Notes: a model not told the origin generated them from the letters alone. 64,000 nt of DNA from Fredricksoniimonas sp964643325 (GCA_964643325.1 CAZXSE010000006.1:5160-69159); one strand, 5' to 3'; counted from the first letter of the stretch, positions 43,526 through 59,112 are shown. Numbers and translations: made by a program.

Positions 43526-43700
43526 CGGCTTTGCTTTGGAAAGGATTGCATAGCCCCTTTGCCGAGCGCTTGGCTCGCCCCAGCCGGCTCGCCTGCGCTC
43601 GGGATCTCGCTCGCTCGTCCCGACCTAAAGGTCGGGACACCATGCCCGCGAGCTCGATCAATGTCGGCCAAGGGGCTATGCAAACCTTTCCGCAAAGCCG
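43526..43700. repeat. 175-bp inverted repeat (palindromic element B)
   Basis: The outer arms (about 43526-43563 and 43666-43700) share CGGCTTTGC, GGAAAGG and TTGCATAGCCCCTT in inverted orientation, with a three-base insertion and single mismatches. The interior carries GC-rich repeats of the CGCTCG type and a perfect hairpin GTCCCGACC-TAAA-GGTCGGGAC (43617-43638). Its sequence differs from element A. An in-frame reading of plsC runs through it from 43531, but a start there is unlikely. Confidence 0.8.
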
Positions 43701-43716
43701 TAACGAAGGTCAAAAT

Positions 43717-44319
43717 ATGGTCGAATTCCTCAGATCCATTTATTACTGGCTTGTTACAGGCCTGGCATCTGTTGCCAGTATGCTTTTTTATCCGGCTCGC
43801 GTTATCGGCCGGGCGAATGTGCCGCGCCAGGGCGGTTTTATCCTGGCATCCAATCATCAGAGCAATATCGATCCTGTCCTTCTTCCCGTAGTTTGTCCGC
43901 GCCAGATGCGCTTCATGGCCAAGGATTCCCTCTTTAAGAACCCGGTCTTGGGCGCGCTGATCCGCACGGGCGGCGGATTCCCTATTAAGCGCGGCACCGC
44001 GGACCGGGGCGCGCTGGCCGAGTTCCTGCGCCAGCTTGTGCTGGGATATCCGGTCCTTATTTTCCCGCAAGGGACGCGCGGCGGAGAGAAGCCGCAGGCC
44101 GGGGTGGGGTTTTTGGCGGTCAAAAGCAACAAGCCCGTGCTGCCTGTTTATATAGAAGGCACAGAGAAAGTTCTGCCTAAGGGGGCCTCATTTCCCGTGA
44201 GGTCAGCGGTCAGGGTCGTGTTCGGCCAGCCCATGGCCTTTGGCCCTGATGAAGACCCGCAGGCCGTTGCTGAGAAGGTCATGTCCGCGATATGGGATCT
44301 TAAGAAAGAGAACGCATGA
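43717..44319 (+). CDS. plsC: 1-acyl-sn-glycerol-3-phosphate acyltransferase
   Basis: 200 residues, a usual PlsC length. Catalytic NHQSNID (HX4D, about 47-53), substrate-binding FPQGTRGG (about 118-125) and PVYIEG are in place; one or two N-terminal hydrophobic segments. ATG 43717 is chosen because it has GAAGGT nearby and starts outside the palindromic element; a longer reading through the palindrome from 43531 gives unconserved residues. It makes phosphatidic acid, continuing the PlsY pathway. Confidence 0.9.
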   Translation: MVEFLRSIYYWLVTGLASVASMLFYPARVIGRANVPRQGGFILASNHQSNIDPVLLPVVCPRQMRFMAKDSLFKNPVLGALIRTGGGFPIKRGTADRGALAEFLRQLVLGYPVLIFPQGTRGGEKPQAGVGFLAVKSNKPVLPVYIEGTEKVLPKGASFPVRSAVRVVFGQPMAFGPDEDPQAVAEKVMSAIWDLKKENA

Positions 44320-45074
44320 ACGGCTGGCTGCGACAGATGGTGTTGCTGCTCTTCATTCTTGCTGCCGCACCCGCACATGCTGATATTGTGACCGGGCTGG
44401 TGGGGTGGTGGCGCTTTGATGAAATGACCGGCACATCGACGCGCGATGCGTCGGGGCGGGGGAATACCGGCACCTTGAGCGGTTTTGCGGATCCTGCGAC
44501 ATCGACCAGCGGCTGGAATGCTGGTAAATTCAACGGGGCTTTGGCGTTTGATGGGCTTAATGATTATATAACGATCGATCTAGGGGGTATTACAACAACA
44601 CAGTTAACACAATCTTATTGGATAAAGAAGACTGCCGGTGCGGATATTCATAGATTGACTACGGTCGGTGGGGCGCTGCAATGCGGCTTTACTAATGCGA
44701 CATTCTTTGTGCATACGGCATCTTCTTCAGGATCAGATGTAAATACTCCTTTTGCTGCTTTCTCGGGAAGCGGCGATGGTCAGTGGCATTTGCTTGTTGT
44801 GACCCGGGATACTGCCAGTGATAATAAAGTAAAGGTTTATTTTGATGGTAATTTGGCAGCCACAGGCAATCTTGTCAATGCGGCTAATGGGGTTATGACT
44901 TTAGGTGCTTTGCGAATTGGGTCTGCAACAACACAGTCTTTTGATGGGTTGATTGATGATGTGCGTGTTTACAAGCGTATTTTAAGCGCAGCCGATATGT
45001 CGGAACTTCTTAACAATGGTGGGCCTTCAACCGTTATCCGCAACGCCACTATCCCCAATCTTTTGATCGAATAA
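44316..45074 (+). CDS. Secreted LamG-like (concanavalin-fold) protein
   Basis: A 252-residue exported protein: signal peptide to AHAD (about residue 22) and then a single LamG/Laminin_G_3 jellyroll (about 30-225), seen as GLVGWWRFDE, ALAFDGLNDYI, WHLLVVTRD and IDDVRVYKRILSAAD. It likely binds carbohydrate or adhesion partners outside the cell. Its middle and 3' part (about 44580-45060) is markedly AT-richer than its neighbours, a sign of recent gain or exchange. It overlaps the plsC stop by four bases. Confidence 0.87.
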   Translation: MNGWLRQMVLLLFILAAAPAHADIVTGLVGWWRFDEMTGTSTRDASGRGNTGTLSGFADPATSTSGWNAGKFNGALAFDGLNDYITIDLGGITTTQLTQSYWIKKTAGADIHRLTTVGGALQCGFTNATFFVHTASSSGSDVNTPFAAFSGSGDGQWHLLVVTRDTASDNKVKVYFDGNLAATGNLVNAANGVMTLGALRIGSATTQSFDGLIDDVRVYKRILSAADMSELLNNGGPSTVIRNATIPNLLIE

Positions 45075-45137
45075 ATACGCGGGCGGACCTAAAGTTTGCC
45101 TTCACACACAGATATATCTTTGATATATAGATTTCCA

Positions 45138-45165
45138 TTGACAAAAGACGCTATTTTTGGATAAT
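45138..45165 (+). promoter_or_regulatory. Promoter of rpsA
   Basis: TTGACA (45138-45143), 16-base spacer, GATAAT (45160-45165). A leader of about 90 bases follows, containing the tandem direct repeat CTAACTCCT at 45212-45220 and 45221-45229. Confidence 0.7.
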
Positions 45166-45261
45166 TGAACACCTTGCACCGGGCAGAGAGCTGCTTCGGG
45201 CGGCAAGAATACTAACTCCTCTAACTCCTGCAGTCAGAGCATCACCAAGGAAAAAAAGATC

Positions 45262-46812
45262 ATGAGCGAATCACAGAAATCCGTCATGGAAGAACTGTAC
45301 AACAGCACATTAAAGACATTTGCCGAGGGGCAGATCGTTCAGGGCAAGATCGTTGCCAAGAACAATACCGAAGCGATCGTTGATATCGGGTTCAAGTCCG
45401 AGGGCTTTGTGCCGCTCGTCGAATTCCGTAATCCCGAGGCGGTCGAGATCGGCCAGGCCATCGATGTCCTCATTGAGAATATCGAGGACGAGGATGGTAA
45501 GCTGATCCTTTCGCACAGCAAGGCCGAGAAGATGAAGGGCTGGCAGAAGATCGCCGACGTGATCAACGAGGGCGATGTGGTCGATGGTAATGTTGTCCGC
45601 GTGGTCAAGGGCGGGTATATCGTCGATGTTCAGGGCGTCGAGGCGTTTTTGCCGATGTCGCTGTCATCGTTCAAGGGTTTCCATACCGACGACATCATGG
45701 CGCGTTCCTACAAGTTCATGGTCGCGAAGATGAACAAACAGCGCCGCAACCTGATCCTGTCCCGCCGCGAGGTGGTGCAGAAAGAGCGCGAAGCGAATCG
45801 CGAGGTCCTCTGGGCCAAGCTCGAAAAGGGCCAGCGCCGCACCGGCGTGGTCAAGGGCATCACGGATTTCGGCGCGTTCATCGACCTGGGCGGCGTCGAC
45901 GGATTGTTGCACATCACGGACATGAGCTGGTCGCGCATCAGCCATCCCTCCGAGATCGTCCGTTTGGGCGATAGGCTTGAGATCATCATCCTTGATTTCG
46001 ACAAGGAGAACTCCAAGGTATCCCTGGGCTTGAAGCAGATCACGGCCAATCCCTGGGAAGGCGTTTACGATAAGTATCCGACGGGAACGGTCGTCAAGGG
46101 CAAGGTCGTCAACATCATGCCTTACGGTGTTTTTGTTGAGATCGACAAGGGCATCGAGGGCCTGCTGCACGCCTCCGAGATCACCTGGCAGAAGAAGATG
46201 GTCAATCCTCAGGAGATGTTCACGCCCGGCCAGCAGGTCGAGGTGCAGATCATCAATGTGGACAAGGATTCCAAGCGTATATCGCTCAGCATGAAACAGC
46301 TCGAGGAGAACCCCTGGCTCAAGGCCGAGGAGAAGTTCCCGGTCGGCAGCCGCGTCAAGGGCACGGTCCGCGGCTTCGCGGATTACGGCGCTTTCGTTGA
46401 GCTTGAGCACGGGCTTGAGGGCATGATCCACGTATCTGACATGTCCTGGACCCGCAAGGTCAATCATCCGCAGGATGTCCTGCAGAAGGGCCAGCAGATC
46501 GAGGTCATTGTGCTCGCCGTTGATGGCAAGAACCGCAAGATCACGCTCGGTCTTAAGCAGCTGCAGCCCAATCCCTGGGCGGAAATTGCCCAGAAGTTCC
46601 CGATCGATACCATCGTCGATTCCGAGGTCATCATGAACTCGAACTTCGGCGTTTTTGTGAAGCTTGAACAGGATGTCGAGGCGCTGATCTATTCTTCCGA
46701 GATCGACAAGGAAGAGGCCGCGAAGCTCAAGGCGGGCGACAAGATCCGCGTCAAGGTCATCAAGGTCGATGTGGACCAGATGAAGATCGGCGTGAGCGCG
46801 AAAGTAGCATAA
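45262..46812 (+). CDS. rpsA: Ribosomal protein bS1
   Basis: 516 residues with six S1 RNA-binding domains starting near residues 17, 102, 190, 272, 360 and 446, the last four strongly alike (for example GVVKGITDFGAFIDLGG and GTVRGFADYGAFVELEHG). S1 brings mRNA to the 30S subunit. A small set of changes in the sixth domain (VIMNSNFGVFV) makes it the most divergent. AAGGAA sits before ATG 45262. A dedicated promoter precedes it; no terminator is visible before tyrS. Confidence 0.95.
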   Translation: MSESQKSVMEELYNSTLKTFAEGQIVQGKIVAKNNTEAIVDIGFKSEGFVPLVEFRNPEAVEIGQAIDVLIENIEDEDGKLILSHSKAEKMKGWQKIADVINEGDVVDGNVVRVVKGGYIVDVQGVEAFLPMSLSSFKGFHTDDIMARSYKFMVAKMNKQRRNLILSRREVVQKEREANREVLWAKLEKGQRRTGVVKGITDFGAFIDLGGVDGLLHITDMSWSRISHPSEIVRLGDRLEIIILDFDKENSKVSLGLKQITANPWEGVYDKYPTGTVVKGKVVNIMPYGVFVEIDKGIEGLLHASEITWQKKMVNPQEMFTPGQQVEVQIINVDKDSKRISLSMKQLEENPWLKAEEKFPVGSRVKGTVRGFADYGAFVELEHGLEGMIHVSDMSWTRKVNHPQDVLQKGQQIEVIVLAVDGKNRKITLGLKQLQPNPWAEIAQKFPIDTIVDSEVIMNSNFGVFVKLEQDVEALIYSSEIDKEEAAKLKAGDKIRVKVIKVDVDQMKIGVSAKVA

Positions 46813-46830
46813 CAGGCGCTTGAGGCGTTT

Positions 46831-47982
46831 ATGGACATTCAGGATACCATCCGGACCATTGCCCGCGGCACGAGCGAGATCATCAGCGTCGAGCTGTTGA
46901 CCGCGAAGCTGGCAACGGGAAAGCCGCTGGTGGTCAAGGCCGGTTTCGATCCGACGGCGCCTGATATCCATCTTGGCCATGTGGTCCTGCTGCGCAAGAT
47001 GCGGCAGTTCCAGGACCTGGGGCACAAGGTTGTTTTTCTGATCGGCGATTTTACCGCCCAGGTGGGCGATCCGACGGGGCGCAACGAGCTTCGCAAGAAG
47101 ATGTCGCGTGAGGATATCGAGAAGAACGCGGCGACATACAAGGACCAGGTCTTTAAAGTACTGGACCCGCAGAAGACCGAAGTTGTTTTTAACAGCCACT
47201 GGTTCGGGAAGTTCAGCGCCCAGCAGCTCATGGAGCTTGCGGCGCACGCAACTGTGGCCCAGACGCTGGCGCGGGCTGATTTCAAGAAGCGTTTTGACGA
47301 AGGCCGCGAGATCAGTCTTTTGGAATTCATTTATCCGCTGCTTCAGGGATATGATTCGGTGCATCTGAAGGCGGATGTGGAGCTCGGCGGGTCCGATCAG
47401 AAGTTCAATCTTCTGATGGGGCGCCAGGTCCAGGAAGCGTTCGGACAGCCGCCGCAGGCCGTTGTGATGACACCGCTCCTGGAGGGGCTCGACGGCACGC
47501 AAAAGATGTCCAAGTCATTGGGCAATTATATCGGCATCAACGAGCCGCCGCGTGAGATCTTCGGCAAGGTGATGTCGGTGAGCGATGAATTGATGATAAG
47601 GTACTTCGAGCTTCTGACCGACGCGGATATTGCCGCGGTCCGTCAGATGCATCCGAAGGAGGCGAAGATGAGATTGGCCGAGGAGATCGTCCGGCAATTT
47701 CACGGCGCCGACGCAGCCCGGGACAGCCGCGCGCATTTTGAGAGCGTTTTCTCTCAGAAGCAGGTCCCGGACGATGTTCAAACATGGGCCCTGGCCAAGG
47801 GCAAAGGACCGATCGTTGACATCCTGGTCAACGCGGGGATCGCGCCATCGAAGAACGAGGCGCGCCGGTTGATCAAGCAGGGGGCCGTGACATTTGACGG
47901 TGCGCCTGTAGCTGATGAGAACTGGTCAGCGGTCCCGGGGGTCCTTAAGGTCGGCAAGCGCCGTTTCCTCAAGTTTGAATAA
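46831..47982 (+). CDS. tyrS: Tyrosyl-tRNA synthetase
   Basis: 383 residues. The class I signatures are HLGH (about 48-51) and KMSKS (about 228-232). The GFDPTAPDIHLGH opening and a C-terminal S4 RNA-binding domain (about 325-383, VDILVNAGIAPSKNEARRLIKQGAV) identify the TyrRZ-type branch. Follows rpsA by 18 bases, probably in the same transcript. Confidence 0.95.
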   Translation: MDIQDTIRTIARGTSEIISVELLTAKLATGKPLVVKAGFDPTAPDIHLGHVVLLRKMRQFQDLGHKVVFLIGDFTAQVGDPTGRNELRKKMSREDIEKNAATYKDQVFKVLDPQKTEVVFNSHWFGKFSAQQLMELAAHATVAQTLARADFKKRFDEGREISLLEFIYPLLQGYDSVHLKADVELGGSDQKFNLLMGRQVQEAFGQPPQAVVMTPLLEGLDGTQKMSKSLGNYIGINEPPREIFGKVMSVSDELMIRYFELLTDADIAAVRQMHPKEAKMRLAEEIVRQFHGADAARDSRAHFESVFSQKQVPDDVQTWALAKGKGPIVDILVNAGIAPSKNEARRLIKQGAVTFDGAPVADENWSAVPGVLKVGKRRFLKFE

Positions 47983-48041
47983 AGGTTGCGTCGAGCTCCC
48001 GCAGGCGGCCTTGCCTTATTAACAACAGATCATCTATTTAC

Positions 48042-48070
48042 TTGACAAAGATAGGGGTATTGGATATACT
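48042..48070 (+). promoter_or_regulatory. Promoter of the tRNA-ribosomal protein-RNA polymerase operon
   Basis: TTGACA (48042-48047), exactly 17 bases, TATACT (48065-48070). It sits 17 bases before tRNA-Thr and may drive the run of genes from there through rpoC. Confidence 0.85.
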
Positions 48071-48086
48071 TTCGGTTCATTTGTCC

Positions 48087-48162
48087 GCCCTTGTAGCTCA
48101 GTTGGTAGAGCACGTCCTTGGTAAGGACGAGGTCACCGGTTCGATCCCGGTCGAGGGCTCCA
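48087..48162 (+). tRNA. tRNA-Thr (GGT)
   Basis: A full cloverleaf: acceptor GCCCTTG/CGAGGGC, D arm GCTCAGTTGGTAGAGC, anticodon stem CGTCC/GGACG with loop TTGGTAA (anticodon GGT), T arm with GGTTCGATCC. The 3' TCCA means that CCA is encoded. Confidence 0.95.
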
Positions 48163-48192
48163 GATTGAGGGCCTAACACACAACAGGAACTT

Positions 48193-48345
48193 ATGCGCGA
48201 GATCATCCATTTCCAGTGCACTGAATGTCAGCGGATCAATTATTCCAACATGAAGGACAAGAAAAAGAAGCCCGACCGTATGGAGCTTTCGAAATATTGT
48301 CCTTTTTGCAAGAAGCATACTCCGCATAAAGAAATGAAGAAATAA
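48193..48345 (+). CDS. rpmG: Ribosomal protein bL33
   Basis: A 50-residue zinc-ribbon form of L33. MREIIHFQCTECQ and KYCPFCKKHTPHKE give the two CxxC pairs. AGGA lies before ATG 48193. Located between tRNA-Thr and tRNA-Trp, a common arrangement in which L33 precedes secE. It is too short for simple ORF cut-offs but is unmistakable. Confidence 0.93.
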   Translation: MREIIHFQCTECQRINYSNMKDKKKKPDRMELSKYCPFCKKHTPHKEMKK

Positions 48346-48350
48346 AACCC

Positions 48351-48368
48351 CGCGGCCGCAAGGCCGCG
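48351..48368 (+). promoter_or_regulatory. Hairpin between rpmG and tRNA-Trp
   Basis: CGCGGCC-GCAA-GGCCGCG (7-bp stem with a GNRA loop) directly after rpmG. No T run follows, so it is more likely an mRNA-stabilising or tRNA-processing hairpin than a terminator. Confidence 0.55.
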
Positions 48369-48388
48369 TCGGGAGTTCTTGAAAATAT

Positions 48389-48462
48389 AGGCCAGTAGCT
48401 CTAACTGGTAGAGCGACGGTCTCCAAAACCGCAGGTTGCAGGTTCGAATCCTGCCTGGCCTG
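48389..48462 (+). tRNA. tRNA-Trp (CCA)
   Basis: Acceptor AGGCCAG/CTGGCCT, D arm with TCTAACTGGTAGAG, anticodon loop CTCCAAA (anticodon CCA), T arm GGTTCGAATCC. The 3' CCA is not encoded, unlike the tRNA-Thr just upstream; discriminator base G. Confidence 0.93.
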
Positions 48463-48503
48463 TGTTTTTTGACAGCGGTAAACAATAGGGACAGGGCACA
48501 GCA

Positions 48504-48689
48504 ATGTTCACGCAGGTCAAGGTATTCATCGAAGAGGTCATCGCGGAAATGAAAAAGGTCTCCTGGACCCCGCGCAAGGATCTTCTCAACGCGACCTGGA
48601 TCGTCCTGATCAGCGCGATCTGCCTGGGCCTTGTCATCACGCTGATCGACCTGATCCTTTCGCGCGGCATGAACGCGATCATTAAATAG
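48504..48689 (+). CDS. secE: Preprotein translocase subunit SecE
   Basis: 61 residues with the amphipathic KVFIEEVIAEMKKVSWTPRKD segment and one transmembrane helix (about 31-52), the minimal single-helix SecE. It spans the SecYEG channel. Six bases before nusG, the universal neighbour. Confidence 0.94.
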   Translation: MFTQVKVFIEEVIAEMKKVSWTPRKDLLNATWIVLISAICLGLVITLIDLILSRGMNAIIK

Positions 48690-48695
48690 GAAATT

Positions 48696-49220
48696 ATGGA
48701 CTGGTACGTCATTCACACACAAACAGGCGCTGAAGAGCGCGCAAAAGCGGGCATCGACCGCCGCATTGCCACGACCGAGCTCAAGAATTATGTCGAGGAG
48801 ATCGTTGTCCCGACGGAGCAGGTGTCGGAAGTGCGCGGCGGCAAGAAGCGCATCACCACCCGCAAGTTTTTCCCGGGCTATATCCTGATCAAGATGAACA
48901 TGACCAAAGAGAGCTGGTACCTGATCAAGACCACGCCGGGCGTGACCAGTTTTATCGGCCCCGGCCGCCAGCCGCAAAAACTTTCCGAAGAAGAAGTGAA
49001 CAACATCCTCAAAAGAACGGTCGAGACGGAATCCAAGCCCTCTCCCAAGATCGTTTTTGATATCAATGAGCCGATCCGCATCACCCAGGGGCCGTTCGCG
49101 AACTTCAACGGTTCCGTGACCGAAGTCTATCCCGACCGAGGGAAGCTCAAGGTCAGCGTCCCGGTCTTCGGGCGCGCCACGCTTGTTGAGCTGGAGTACT
49201 GGCAGGTCGAGAAAATCTAA
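48696..49220 (+). CDS. nusG: Transcription termination/antitermination factor NusG
   Basis: 174 residues. NGN domain at the N-terminus (WYVIHTQTGAEERA, FFPGYILIKM, PGVTSFIGPG) and a C-terminal KOW domain (GPFANFNGSVTEVYPDRGKLKVSVPVFGR). It binds RNA polymerase and Rho or S10. Good AGGA site before ATG 48696. Confidence 0.96.
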   Translation: MDWYVIHTQTGAEERAKAGIDRRIATTELKNYVEEIVVPTEQVSEVRGGKKRITTRKFFPGYILIKMNMTKESWYLIKTTPGVTSFIGPGRQPQKLSEEEVNNILKRTVETESKPSPKIVFDINEPIRITQGPFANFNGSVTEVYPDRGKLKVSVPVFGRATLVELEYWQVEKI

Positions 49221-49241
49221 CCATTACGATCAGGTAGGATT

Positions 49242-49667
49242 ATGGCAAAAGAACAGGTTGCGAAGGTCAATCTTTATGTAACAGCAGGTCAGGCGAACCC
49301 GGCGCCGCCCGTCGGCCCCGCGCTCGGCCAGCACGGCGTCAACATCATGGATTTCTGCAAGAAATTCAATGAGCAGACCAAGGGCAAGGACCCGATGCCG
49401 CTGCCGGTGATCATCAATATTTACAAGGACAAGTCGTTCGATTTCACGATCAAGACCCCGCCCAGTTCGGCTTTATTGAAGAAGGCGGCCAAGATCGCGA
49501 CAGCTTCGGGTGAGGCCGGTAAGCAGATCGTGGCCACCATCACGCGCGCCCAGGTCGAGGAGATCGCGAAGCAGAAGATGGAAGACCTTAATACGGCTGA
49601 CCTGCCGCAGGCGTTGCGCGTGGTCATGGGCACTGCTCGCAGCATGGGCATTGCGATAAAGGACTGA
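49242..49667 (+). CDS. rplK: Ribosomal protein uL11
   Basis: 141 residues with the proline-rich NPAPPVGPALGQHGVNIMDFCK segment and C-terminal domain of L11 that binds 23S rRNA at the GTPase centre. Contiguous with rplA. Confidence 0.96.
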   Translation: MAKEQVAKVNLYVTAGQANPAPPVGPALGQHGVNIMDFCKKFNEQTKGKDPMPLPVIINIYKDKSFDFTIKTPPSSALLKKAAKIATASGEAGKQIVATITRAQVEEIAKQKMEDLNTADLPQALRVVMGTARSMGIAIKD

Positions 49668-49671
49668 TAAC

Positions 49672-50355
49672 ATGGCAACAAAGACCAGCAAACGCATCAA
49701 AGAAGCTCACCAGAAGGTTGACGTCGAGAAGACATATCCGCTCAAGGACGCTGTGGCGGCCTTGCAGCAGGCGCCGAAGGTCAAATTCGATGAGACCGTC
49801 GAGCTGCATTTCAATCTGAATCTTGACGTGAAGGCGTCCGACCAGAATGTCCGCGGCACGGTGGTGTTGCCGCACGGGACCGGTAAGTCCCTCAAGGTCG
49901 CGGTCGTCTGTCAGGGCGAGAATGTCAACAAGGCCAAGGACGCCGGCGCGGATTTTGTCGGCAGCCAGGACTTGATCGACAAGATCGACAAAGGGTTCCT
50001 GGGTTTCGATTGCCTCATCGCCACCCCGGACATGATGAGAGACCTGAGCAAGCTTGGCAAAGTCCTCGGCCCCCGCGGTTTGATGCCCAGCCCCAAAGCT
50101 GGCACGGTCACGGCGGATGTCGAGCGCGCGCTCAGGGAAGTGAAGGCCGGTCGCGTCGAGTTCAAGAACGACAAGCAGGGCGGCATCCATCTGGGTGTCG
50201 GCAAGCGCTCGTTCAATACGGACCAGCTGTACGAGAACGCGAAGCATGTCATCGAAGCGGTCGAGCACGCGAAGCCCGCTTCGGTCAAAGGTATTTTTGT
50301 TAAAAGCATTTATCTGTCCACAACCATGGGCGTAGGGGTCAGGGTGGCGATATGA
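49672..50355 (+). CDS. rplA: Ribosomal protein uL1
   Basis: 227 residues; GPRGLMPSPKAGTV is the L1 signature. The stalk protein also represses its own operon in E. coli, but I did not find a clear L1-binding leader. It overlaps rplJ by four bases (ATGATG), so the usual leader for L10 binding is not present. Confidence 0.96.
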   Translation: MATKTSKRIKEAHQKVDVEKTYPLKDAVAALQQAPKVKFDETVELHFNLNLDVKASDQNVRGTVVLPHGTGKSLKVAVVCQGENVNKAKDAGADFVGSQDLIDKIDKGFLGFDCLIATPDMMRDLSKLGKVLGPRGLMPSPKAGTVTADVERALREVKAGRVEFKNDKQGGIHLGVGKRSFNTDQLYENAKHVIEAVEHAKPASVKGIFVKSIYLSTTMGVGVRVAI

Positions 50356-50882
50356 TGAAGATAGGAAAGATCTACAGAAAAAAGATCACCGCGAAGGTCC
50401 ACGACGGCGTCGTCAATGAGTCGAGCGCTTTCGTTATCAATTTCCGCAATGTTCCGTCGAGCGATATCTGCACACTCCGCAAGAACCTCAAGCAGAAGAA
50501 CGCGAAGGTCTATCTGTCGCGCAATTCGCTGGCGCGCGTCGGCATCCAGGGAACGCTGTTGGCGCCCCTGACCGAGAAGCTCGACGGCCAGACGCTTTTT
50601 GTCTGGACCAGCGCGGACGCGGTCGACATTGCGAAGGCCCTGATGCAATTTGCGGGCAAGAACGAGAACATCATCATCCGCGGCGGGGTGGTGAGCAGTC
50701 AGTTGCTGCTGCAGAACGATGTCAAACGCCTTTCTGATCTGCCGTCCAGGGAAGTCCTGCTGGCGCAGCTCTTGGGCACGTTGCAATCGCCGATGACACG
50801 TTTGGCCAGGACATTGAATGGGAAAACAGTCGAACTGCTTTCGATATTGAAACAAATAAGTGAAAAAAGGGGAGGTAACTGA
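50352..50882 (+). CDS. rplJ: Ribosomal protein uL10
   Basis: 176 residues; the N-terminal half binds 23S rRNA and the C-terminal helix carries the L7/L12 dimers. Motifs such as LRKNLKQKNAKVYLSRNSLARV and NPLARTLNG-type LARTLNGKTV fit. Start at ATG 50352 or the adjacent ATG 50355, two bases into the rplA stop. Confidence 0.94.
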   Translation: MMKIGKIYRKKITAKVHDGVVNESSAFVINFRNVPSSDICTLRKNLKQKNAKVYLSRNSLARVGIQGTLLAPLTEKLDGQTLFVWTSADAVDIAKALMQFAGKNENIIIRGGVVSSQLLLQNDVKRLSDLPSREVLLAQLLGTLQSPMTRLARTLNGKTVELLSILKQISEKRGGN

Positions 50883-50884
50883 TC

Positions 50885-51289
50885 ATGTCTGACAACGCAA
50901 ACGCTCTTTCTCCGAAGCTCGAGGAGCTCATGAAGTCCATAGAGACGCTGACGGCGCTTGAGCTGTCCGATCTCGTTAAGGCTCTTGAGACGAAATTCGG
51001 CATCTCGGCCGCCGCGCCGATGATGATGGCCGGCCCGATGGCCGGTGGTGCCGCTGCCGCAGCGCCTGCCGAGGCCAAAACCTCGTTCAAGGTCGTCCTT
51101 AAGGATGCCGGCGCGAACAAGATCAACGTTATTAAGGAAGTCCGTGCCATCACGAACCTCGGCTTGAAAGAAGCCAAGGACCTCGTCGAGGGTGCCCCGA
51201 AGACCGTCAAGGAAGACGCGTCCAAGGAAGAAGCTGAAGAGCTCAAGAAGAAGCTCGAGGCTGTCGGCGCCAAGGTCGAGCTCCAGTAA
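50885..51289 (+). CDS. rplL: Ribosomal protein bL12 (L7/L12)
   Basis: 134 residues: an N-terminal dimerisation helix, an Ala/Gly/Met hinge (MMMAGPMAGGAAAAAPAEA) and the C-terminal domain (KTSFKVVLKDAGANKINVIKEVR and LGLKEAKDLVEGAPKTVKE). GGGGAGG lies before ATG 50885. Confidence 0.96.
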   Translation: MSDNANALSPKLEELMKSIETLTALELSDLVKALETKFGISAAAPMMMAGPMAGGAAAAAPAEAKTSFKVVLKDAGANKINVIKEVRAITNLGLKEAKDLVEGAPKTVKEDASKEEAEELKKKLEAVGAKVELQ

Positions 51290-51338
51290 CGCAAGGCCCT
51301 TCGGGGTTTTGAGGTCGTTCGGGTCCAAGCCGTTCTTT

Positions 51339-51365
51339 GTCCCTTCTCTAATAAGGAGGAGGGAC
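51339..51365 (+). promoter_or_regulatory. Stem-loop in the rplL-rpoB intergenic region
   Basis: GTCCCTTCTC / GAGGAGGGAC (51339-51348 and 51356-51365): ten consecutive pairs with one G-U wobble, seven-base loop. No T tract follows. It lies 30 bases before rpoB and could be an RNase III-type processing site or attenuator, as in E. coli. Confidence 0.65.
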
Positions 51366-51394
51366 CAACATTTAACAGAGAATGCTGTCAGGAT

Positions 51395-58923
<7,529 letters not shown>

Positions 58924-59023
58924 NNNNNNNNNNNNNNNNNNNNNNNNNNNNNNNNNNNNNNNNNNNNNNNNNNNNNNNNNNNNNNNNNNNNNNNNNNNNN
59001 NNNNNNNNNNNNNNNNNNNNNNN
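58924..59023. other. Assembly gap (100 N) between rpoC and rpsL
   Basis: Exactly 100 N. About 100 residues of S12 plus the end of RpoC are missing, so at least 300 bases are absent. Confidence 0.95.
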
Positions 59024-59110
59024 ATGGTCCGCGGTACCTTGGATACGGCGGGTGTTGCCAAACGAAAGAAATCCCGTTCCAAGTACGGTACAAAGAGAGA
59101 GAAGTCCTGA
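59024..59110 (+). CDS. rpsL: Ribosomal protein uS12, C-terminal fragment
   Basis: The last 28 residues of S12, recognised by VRGTLDTAGV and KSRSKYGTKR, the standard C-terminus (the ATG after the gap is an internal methionine, not a start). The rest lies in the gap. It precedes rpsG by two bases, the universal str-operon order. Confidence 0.93.
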   Translation: MVRGTLDTAGVAKRKKSRSKYGTKREKS

Positions 59111-59112
59111 TC

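Noticed and set aside
43531..43716. N-terminal extension of plsC through the palindrome
   Set aside because: The encoded residues are unconserved and derive from the inverted repeat; ATG 43717 fits the family.
45664..47502. Minus-strand reading frame of 612 codons
   Set aside because: Antisense to rpsA and tyrS; no recognisable protein.
48469..48474. TTGACA just after tRNA-Trp as a promoter for secE
   Set aside because: No -10 box at an acceptable spacing; the region looks like the tail of the tRNA transcript.
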